Source: an uncultured Oscillospiraceae bacterium
GTDB taxonomy: Bacteria > Bacillota > Clostridia > Oscillospirales > Acutalibacteraceae
DNA: 64,000 nt
NCBI GenBank assembly: GCA_900554335.1
Contig: USGT01000004.1
Coordinates: 1-64,000 of the forward strand
Direction: 5' to 3'
Positions 59,134 through 64,000 of the stretch are shown here, in pieces; position 1 is the first letter of the stretch, and each line of letters begins with the position of its first letter. Under the pieces are notes generated by a model, which worked only from the letters and a program-made list of their open reading frames with translations, had not been told where the DNA came from and did no database searches. Made by a program: the position numbers and the translations under genes.

Positions 59134-59706
59134 TTGAGCGCTATAGATTTCATTATTGTTGGGCTTGGGAACCCCGGAAAAGAGTATGAGAAGACTCGGC
59201 ATAACGTCGGGTTTCTCGCTCTTGATTTTTTAGCAAAGCATTTTAACTGTGATTTTAATTTAAAAAAGTTTAATTCCAAAGTAGGAAGTTGCCAAATTTC
59301 AGGCAAAAAAGTTTTATTTTTGAAACCTCAAACTTACATGAACCTTAGCGGTGAGGCCGTTGTGAGCGCTATGAATTTTTATAAAATTCCGCCTGAAAAA
59401 GTTTTGCTTATTTTCGATGATGTTTCTTTTGAAGTGGGCAAAATAAGAATCAAAAAGAAAGGTTCTCACGGCGGGCAAAATGGGGTTAAAAATATAATTG
59501 CTCTTTCAGGCAGCGACATGTTCCCGAGGGTTAAAATTGGCGTAGGCAACAAGCCAAACCCAGGGTGGGATCTTGCTGACTGGGTTCTTTCGAAGTTTTC
59601 GGCTAGCGACTTTAAAACACTTGAGGAATCTTTTGAAAAGGTTGTTTCGATTGCTGAGCTCATCGTTAGTGGCCAGATTGAAAACGCCATGAGCAATTAC
59701 AACTAA
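59134..59706 (+). CDS. pth: Peptidyl-tRNA hydrolase
   Basis: A 190-residue enzyme recycling peptidyl-tRNA. Signature GLGNPGKEYEKTRHNVGF contains catalytic His; LKPQTYMNLSGEAV (substrate Asn) and GGQNGVKNI follow. TTG start 3 nt after prs. Prs-pth pairing is typical. Confidence 0.95.
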   Translation: MSAIDFIIVGLGNPGKEYEKTRHNVGFLALDFLAKHFNCDFNLKKFNSKVGSCQISGKKVLFLKPQTYMNLSGEAVVSAMNFYKIPPEKVLLIFDDVSFEVGKIRIKKKGSHGGQNGVKNIIALSGSDMFPRVKIGVGNKPNPGWDLADWVLSKFSASDFKTLEESFEKVVSIAELIVSGQIENAMSNYN

Positions 59707-59713
59707 AAAAGTT

Positions 59714-60535
59714 ATGGAAATAAAAAAAGAACGTTTAGACGTTTTGCTCGTTAAGCTTGGTGTTGCCTCAAGCCGAGAAAAAGCGAAAAATTTAATTTTA
59801 GAAGGCAGCGTTTGCGTGAATAACGCTTTGGTTTGCAAGCCTTCGGCTCTTTTTAGCGAAGATGCTAAAATTAAAATCGACGAGAAAAAAACTCATTATG
59901 TAAGCCGCGGTGGGTTTAAGCTTGAAAAGGCTATTAATTCTTTCAGAATTTCAGTGAAGGGCCTTTGCTGCATGGATATTGGCGCTTCAACAGGCGGGTT
60001 TACCGACGTTTTGCTTAGAAGCGGTGCAGCTTTTGTTTATGCGGTTGATGTTGGCTCTGGCCAGCTTGACGAAAGCCTTAGGAAGAATAAAAAGGTTGAA
60101 AACCTTGAAAAAACTAACATAAGGAACCTCGAAAAAAGCCGGCTTAAGCATAAAATAGACTTCTTCACCGCGGATGTTTCGTTTATTTCGCTTAGCTTGG
60201 TTTTGCCGGAAATTAAAAGGCTTGTTTCTGAAAATGCCGAGGGTGTTTGCCTTATTAAACCGCAGTTTGAAGCGGGCAAGGGTGCTGTTGGTAAGCGTGG
60301 GGTTGTGAAAGACGTTAAAATTCACGAAAAGGTCATTAATTCAGTTTGCAGCTTTTGCATTTCGAATGGTTTTAGCGTTTTAAGTCTTGATTTTTCGCCT
60401 GTTAAGGGCCCGGAGGGAAATATTGAATACCTTGTGCATTTGAAGGTTTCTGAAAGTCCGGTTATGAACCCGAATTTGAACATTAAAAAGATGGTTGACT
60501 TATCGCACAAGAATTTTAAAAATAAAGCTGTTTAG
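59714..60535 (+). CDS. tlyA: TlyA-family rRNA 2'-O-methyltransferase
   Basis: A 273-residue protein with an S4 RNA-binding domain (about 5-65, RLDVLLVKLGVASSREKAK) and an FtsJ-like methyltransferase domain (about 65-255). The SAM loop is MDIGASTGGFTDVLL, and the catalytic Lys is in LIKPQFEAGK. In other bacteria TlyA methylates rRNA ribose; it is also annotated as hemolysin A. ATG 7 nt after the pth stop. tlyA-nadK order is common in Firmicutes. Confidence 0.9.
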   Translation: MEIKKERLDVLLVKLGVASSREKAKNLILEGSVCVNNALVCKPSALFSEDAKIKIDEKKTHYVSRGGFKLEKAINSFRISVKGLCCMDIGASTGGFTDVLLRSGAAFVYAVDVGSGQLDESLRKNKKVENLEKTNIRNLEKSRLKHKIDFFTADVSFISLSLVLPEIKRLVSENAEGVCLIKPQFEAGKGAVGKRGVVKDVKIHEKVINSVCSFCISNGFSVLSLDFSPVKGPEGNIEYLVHLKVSESPVMNPNLNIKKMVDLSHKNFKNKAV

Positions 60536-60544
60536 GTGATTTGC

Positions 60545-61363
60545 TTGAAATTAGGTTTGGTTTTTAACGAAAAAAATAAAATACCCGAAAATGAAATCGG
60601 AAAGATTTGCCAAATGCTTGATGCTGAAGTTTTAGTTTTTCAGAATTTTGGCAATGTTTGCGGCGTTAAGCATGTTTCTAGTTTGGAGCAGTTAATTAAA
60701 AGCAGCGATATCATCCTGGCTTTTGGCGGCGACGGAACAATTTTGGAAACTGCTAAGTTTGCCGCAATTTACGAGAAGCCCGTTCTTGGCATTAATACTG
60801 GATATTTGGGCTTTCTTGCATGCATTGAAAGGTCCGAGATAAGCAAGCTTAAAAAAGTTTTAAACAGCGAATTTAAAGTTAGTTCTCGAATGATTTTGGA
60901 GTGCAAGTTTAAAGAAAAAAGTTTTTTGGCCTTGAATGATGTTGTTTTGAGCCGTGGTGCGGGTTATCGCGTGGCAAATTACAGCGTTTTTAAAGAAAAT
61001 TTTGGCAAAACTTTTGATTGCCTGGCAGATGGCATCATCGCGGCTACCCCAACGGGCTGCACGGCTTATTCTTTTTCTGCCGGTGGGCCTATTTTAGAGC
61101 CTGAGCTTGAAACGTTAGTCGTTACGGCAATTTGCCCGCACTGTGCTGGGGTTAGAAGCTTGGTTCTTGACGCAAAAAGCCCTTTGAAAATTAATTTTAA
61201 GCCCAAAGAAAATTCGGAAGTTTGCATTTTTGCAGACGGAAATTTGCAGGCTTCGAGCTTTGAAGAGGGAACGGCCGAGATTAAAAAATCAAGCTTGAAA
61301 GCAAGGCTTATTTACCTAAATGAAAGCAATTTTTTTCAGCAAATAAATAAAAAGTTAATTTAA
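60545..61363 (+). CDS. nadK: NAD kinase
   Basis: A 272-residue enzyme that phosphorylates NAD to NADP. The catalytic motif FGGDGTILETAK is near 60, followed by GINTGYLGFL and TPTGCTAYSFSAGGPI. TTG at 60545 follows AGGTG by 6 nt; GTG at 60536 starts directly after the tlyA stop and is the alternative. Confidence 0.93.
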   Translation: MKLGLVFNEKNKIPENEIGKICQMLDAEVLVFQNFGNVCGVKHVSSLEQLIKSSDIILAFGGDGTILETAKFAAIYEKPVLGINTGYLGFLACIERSEISKLKKVLNSEFKVSSRMILECKFKEKSFLALNDVVLSRGAGYRVANYSVFKENFGKTFDCLADGIIAATPTGCTAYSFSAGGPILEPELETLVVTAICPHCAGVRSLVLDAKSPLKINFKPKENSEVCIFADGNLQASSFEEGTAEIKKSSLKARLIYLNESNFFQQINKKLI

Positions 61364-61387
61364 AAAATCAGAGAGGATGAATTTTTA

Positions 61388-61951
61388 ATGAAAGTTATGG
61401 TTGAAGCTTCCGCAAGGCATGTGCATTTATCAGAAAGCGATGCTAAAGCTCTTTTCGGCAGAATTCCCGCAAAGGTGAGGGATCTTTCGCAGCCTGGGCA
61501 GTTTGTTTGCGACGAAAGAGTTACCATTGTTGGCCCTAAATTCGAAATTAAAAACGTTGCGGTTTTGGGCCCTTGCAGGAATAAAACTCAGGTTGAAATT
61601 TCAATGACTGATTCTTTGAAACTTGGAATTAAAGCTCCGATTCGCGAGTCGGGCCACCTTGACGGCAGTGCGGCTTGCAAGCTCGTTGGCCCTGAGGGCG
61701 AAGTTAGCCTGAGCGAAGGCGTTATTATTGCAAAAAGGCACATTCACATGCCTTTGAGCGATTCCGAAAAAAGCGGAATTGCAAACGGAACTATAGTTAA
61801 AGTTGCTGTTAAAAGCGGCGAAAGATCGCTTATTTTTGATGATGTTGTAGTGAGAGTTAGTGAAAAATTTGCTCTTGCAATGCACATTGACACCGATGAA
61901 GCTAATGCTTGCGGCTTTGAAAAAGGAATTGAAGGCGAGATAATTATGTAA
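61388..61951 (+). CDS. pduL: PduL-family phosphate acyltransferase
   Basis: A 187-residue phosphotransacylase that interconverts acyl-CoA and acyl-phosphate. The two half-domains each carry a zinc-binding His motif: SARHVHLS near 8 and AKRHIHMP near 118. No microcompartment-targeting extension or pdu/eut neighbours are seen, so it probably acts as an acetate-producing phosphotransacetylase with an acetate kinase elsewhere (inference). AGAGAGGATG before the ATG. Confidence 0.9.
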   Translation: MKVMVEASARHVHLSESDAKALFGRIPAKVRDLSQPGQFVCDERVTIVGPKFEIKNVAVLGPCRNKTQVEISMTDSLKLGIKAPIRESGHLDGSAACKLVGPEGEVSLSEGVIIAKRHIHMPLSDSEKSGIANGTIVKVAVKSGERSLIFDDVVVRVSEKFALAMHIDTDEANACGFEKGIEGEIIM

Positions 61952-62029
61952 TAATTTCCTATATTTGCTATTGATTTTTAAAATATTTTATTGATAGCAA
62001 TGAAAATTTGTAGTTTTACTCATTTTTGG

Positions 62030-62059
62030 TTGAATTAACATAAATATAGGTAGTATAAT
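62030..62059 (+). promoter_or_regulatory. Promoter of the rsmH-ftsL (dcw-type) cluster
   Basis: TTGAAT, 18-nt spacer, TATAAT, about 50 nt before rsmH. Confidence 0.75.
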
Positions 62060-62108
62060 ACAAATTGTGGCGAATTTTTGAGATTTTCTTAATGAAGGAA
62101 GATAATAT

Positions 62109-63038
62109 TTGGATTTTAATCATAAAACAGTGCTTATTTCAGAAACGCTTCTGGCACTAGAAATAAAAGAAGACGGAGTTTATGTTGATGGTACTGCCGG
62201 AGGGGGAGGCCTTTCGAAGCAAATTGCTAAGAGGCTTTCAAACAAAGGCAAACTCATTTGCATTGACAGAGACCCGGACGCTATCGAGGTTTGTAAAGAA
62301 CGCCTTGGAAGTTTTGAAAATGTACATATAGTTCACGGAAATTTTTCTGATATATATAGTATTGTTGAAAATTTGGGTATTAGCAAAATCGATGGTGTGG
62401 TTCTTGACTTGGGAGTTTCTTCGCATCAGCTGGATTTGGCTGAGAGAGGTTTTTCTTATAACCAAGATGCACCGCTTGACATGAGGATGAGCAAAGAAGG
62501 CAAGTCTGCTTATGATGTTGTTAATTTCATGAGTTATGAAGAGATTAGAAATATTATAAGCATGTATGGCGAAGAGAGGTTTGCTCCTAAGATTGCAAGA
62601 GCGATAGTTAAAAAAAGAGAGAAAAGCTTGATTAAAACCACAAAAGAACTTGCAGAAATAGTTAAAGAGTCGGTTCCTTTTTCAGCTAAGAGAGATTCCG
62701 GTCACCCTGCAAGAAAAACCTTTCAAGCGATTAGAATTTATGTGAATAATGAATTGAAAAATCTTGAAGTTGGATTGGATGAATCTTTGAAACTTCTTGA
62801 AAAAGATGGAATTATGGCAATTATAACCTTCCATTCATTGGAAGATAGAATCGTTAAACAAAAAATGAACGGTTGGGCCAAAGGCTGCACGTGCCCTTCA
62901 GATTTCCCGGTTTGTGTTTGCGGGAAGAAGCCTGAGGTCAAAGTTTTAACGAAAAAGCCGATTATTCCGTCCGATAAAGAAGTGGATATTAATTTCAGGA
63001 GCCGCAGCGCGAAACTGCGAGTTTGCAAAAAGATTTAG
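62109..63038 (+). CDS. rsmH: 16S rRNA m4C1402 methyltransferase
   Basis: A 309-residue SAM-dependent enzyme (MraW). Motifs: VYVDGTAGGGGLS (SAM loop), GVVLDLGVSSHQLD, RGFSYNQDAPLDMRM, HPARKTFQAIRI and ITFHSLEDRIVK. First gene of the division and cell-wall cluster in most bacteria. TTG start, AAGGAAG upstream. Confidence 0.95.
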   Translation: MDFNHKTVLISETLLALEIKEDGVYVDGTAGGGGLSKQIAKRLSNKGKLICIDRDPDAIEVCKERLGSFENVHIVHGNFSDIYSIVENLGISKIDGVVLDLGVSSHQLDLAERGFSYNQDAPLDMRMSKEGKSAYDVVNFMSYEEIRNIISMYGEERFAPKIARAIVKKREKSLIKTTKELAEIVKESVPFSAKRDSGHPARKTFQAIRIYVNNELKNLEVGLDESLKLLEKDGIMAIITFHSLEDRIVKQKMNGWAKGCTCPSDFPVCVCGKKPEVKVLTKKPIIPSDKEVDINFRSRSAKLRVCKKI

Positions 63039-63064
63039 AAAGTGATTTGGAGGGACGGTTTTAG

Positions 63065-63454
63065 GTGTACAATAACAATGCAGTTTACGACTTTAGTGTG
63101 TTCGAAGAACAAAAAAGAGCCAGGCAGGCCCAAGTTTTTGAGCTTCCCAGCGTAGAAACAAGAAGAAAAAATAAGCAAATTGAAAAGCTTAAGTTTTATG
63201 GAAAGTGTTTGTCTTTACTTTTAACTTCTGCAACCGTTATTGGTGGATTCTTGTTTGGACAAGCTAAATTGGTTGAATACAACTCAATTATTTCAAACAA
63301 ATCTGCAGAGCTTGAAGAATTTAAAAGCAGAAATAAGCAGCTTGAGATGAAATTAAATGAAGTAACTGCTCCAAAATCAATGTCAGACGACCAAACAAGC
63401 CAGTTTGTTGAAACAGTTACCATATCATCAGGGGATAAAGCTCAAATAAGTTAA
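63065..63454 (+). CDS. ftsL: FtsL-like cell-division protein
   Basis: A 129-residue bitopic membrane protein: a basic cytoplasmic N-terminus, one transmembrane helix (about 46-68), and a coiled coil (about 70-105). Sequence identity to FtsL is weak, but size, layout and position behind rsmH fit. FtsL joins DivIC/FtsB to activate septal synthesis. GTG start about 11 nt after GGAGG. Confidence 0.8.
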   Translation: MYNNNAVYDFSVFEEQKRARQAQVFELPSVETRRKNKQIEKLKFYGKCLSLLLTSATVIGGFLFGQAKLVEYNSIISNKSAELEEFKSRNKQLEMKLNEVTAPKSMSDDQTSQFVETVTISSGDKAQIS

Positions 63455-63468
63455 CGTACATATTAAAA

Positions 63469-63502
63469 ACTACCGAATGTTTAGTTCGGTAGTAATTTTT
63501 TT
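63469..63502 (+). terminator. Terminator of rsmH-ftsL
   Basis: 9-bp stem ACTACCGAA/TTCGGTAGT, 7-nt loop, then seven T. It separates ftsL from any downstream cluster genes. Confidence 0.92.
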
Positions 63503-64000
63503 ATTGAATTACAATTTTTGATATTTTAGTGCCGTGTGGTTTTAAAAGATTTTTAAGTTATACTATTTGCTTTTTCAGGCACAATTAAACATTCATAAAT
63601 GTCGCTTTCGCTAATCGCAGGTTTAAAAACAGGTCTTGCAACATTCGTATTGAAAATTTTTATCCCCCTAGAAATTTTGAAAAAGCCGTTCGGGCTGATG
63701 CTTAATTTAGGAATACTAAAGTAAAGTCAAAACGGTGTTATTATGCCGTTTTTTCTTCTTTTAATTTTCGAAGATTTGAAATTATAGTTTCCAAGAATTT
63801 TTTTGAGATAGCTTAATACGGAAGACGCACTGAAAGGATTTGCATTTGGAGCGCAGAAAGTAAAGCATAGCTTTTTTAAGTTTTTATTCATTTACGAGAT
63901 TATTTTCTTTATTTTCAGCTTTTATTTTAACATTATTTAATTAAAAAATTGATATATTTTTAATAATCAAGGGGATTATTTCACGATTGCTGGATTTCAA
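63503..64000. other. Region without a supported gene
   Basis: No convincing coding sequence. On the minus strand (about 63551-63724) a frame without ATG/GTG/TTG start encodes about 57 residues with coding-like composition (PVFKPAISESDIYECLIVPE); it may be a gene remnant. A plus-strand frame near 63826-63940 encodes a hydrophobic stretch without a start and is broken by a stop after an apparent LHLERRK beginning. A TTG near the right edge could open a further gene. Confidence 0.4.
63729..63754 (+). terminator. Intrinsic terminator in the right-end gap
   Basis: Stem AAAACGG/CCGTTTT, 10-nt loop, followed by TTTTCTTCTT. No gene directly upstream on the plus strand is recognised. Confidence 0.65.

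Noticed and set aside
61968..62015. Terminator after pduL (TTGCTAT/ATAGCAA stem)
   Set aside because: The loop is long and no T-run follows; pduL may be terminated elsewhere.
63826..63940. Start of an ftsI/spoVD gene at the right end
   Set aside because: The hydrophobic frame has no start codon, stops after about 40 codons, and the plausible TTG-started frame ends after seven codons.
1..64000. tRNA, rRNA, prophage, insertion sequences, CRISPR arrays
   Set aside because: No cloverleaf, rRNA, transposase, integrase, or repeat-spacer pattern was recognised.

Overview
The window reads as chromosome of an AT-rich, endospore-forming, anaerobic Clostridia-type Firmicute. Support: spo0A, spoIVB, spmA/spmB, spoIIM-like and two Csp-like subtilases; an oxygen-sensitive class III ribonucleotide reductase with its activase; GatCAB amidotransferase beside aspS; frequent TTG starts behind strong Shine-Dalgarno sites; consensus TTGACA/TATAAT promoters. 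It cannot be placed to genus from sequence alone. Several secreted proteins look eukaryote-directed, which suggests (inference) a life in close contact with, or inside, a eukaryotic host.

Layout. 0-4.6 kb: start of a radC gene running off the left edge, then three minus-strand Sec-exported proteins (two coiled-coil paralogues and a repeat protein) with near-identical promoters and a shared C-terminal amphipathic tail. 4.8-12.8 kb: pseudouridine synthase, SpoIIM, ComEA, ZnuACB zinc importer, RodA/FtsW, a flavoprotein and a PASTA protein whose kinase domain looks dead. 12.9-15.7 kb: NrdR-box promoter, glutaredoxin, nrdD, nrdG. 15.8-18.9 kb: glycyl-tRNA synthetase, IscS, IscU. 19-25.3 kb: unknown coiled-coil proteins, spmA-spmB plus a Cys-rich microprotein, an AbrB-like regulator, pgk. 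25.5-27.7 kb: spoIVB-spo0A.

27.7-33.4 kb is the most unusual region: two BspA-like leucine-rich-repeat proteins, a conserved membrane protein, then a cassette of three Sec-exported proteins: a degenerate GTPase-like protein ending CVIS, an intact Ras-like GTPase ending CSIL (both C-termini fit the eukaryotic CaaX prenylation box), and a zinc-dependent phospholipase C of the Listeria PlcB/alpha-toxin family. My reading is a host-membrane-targeting effector cassette, possibly for intracellular life.

33.4-42.2 kb: M23 peptidase, aspS-gatC-gatA-gatB, then a tandem array of small proteins with a double-glycine leader and a zinc-ribbon-like core, two copies broken. 42.4-46.5 kb: efp with a structured leader, a Cys/Asp-repeat zinc-ribbon protein, a polar amino-acid ABC importer, acyl carrier protein with a palindromic operator. 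46.7-52.1 kb: part of a contractile-injection-system locus (DUF4255 protein, PAAR-like spike tip, AAA ATPase) without sheath, tube or baseplate genes. 52.2-64 kb: TspO, PgeF, two S8 subtilases, a shortened GlmU, Prs, Pth, TlyA, NadK, PduL, and the start of the division/cell-wall cluster (rsmH, ftsL).

No tRNA, rRNA, CRISPR array, insertion sequence or prophage was seen. Recurring CACCTG...CAGGTG hairpins act as terminators for many unrelated genes.
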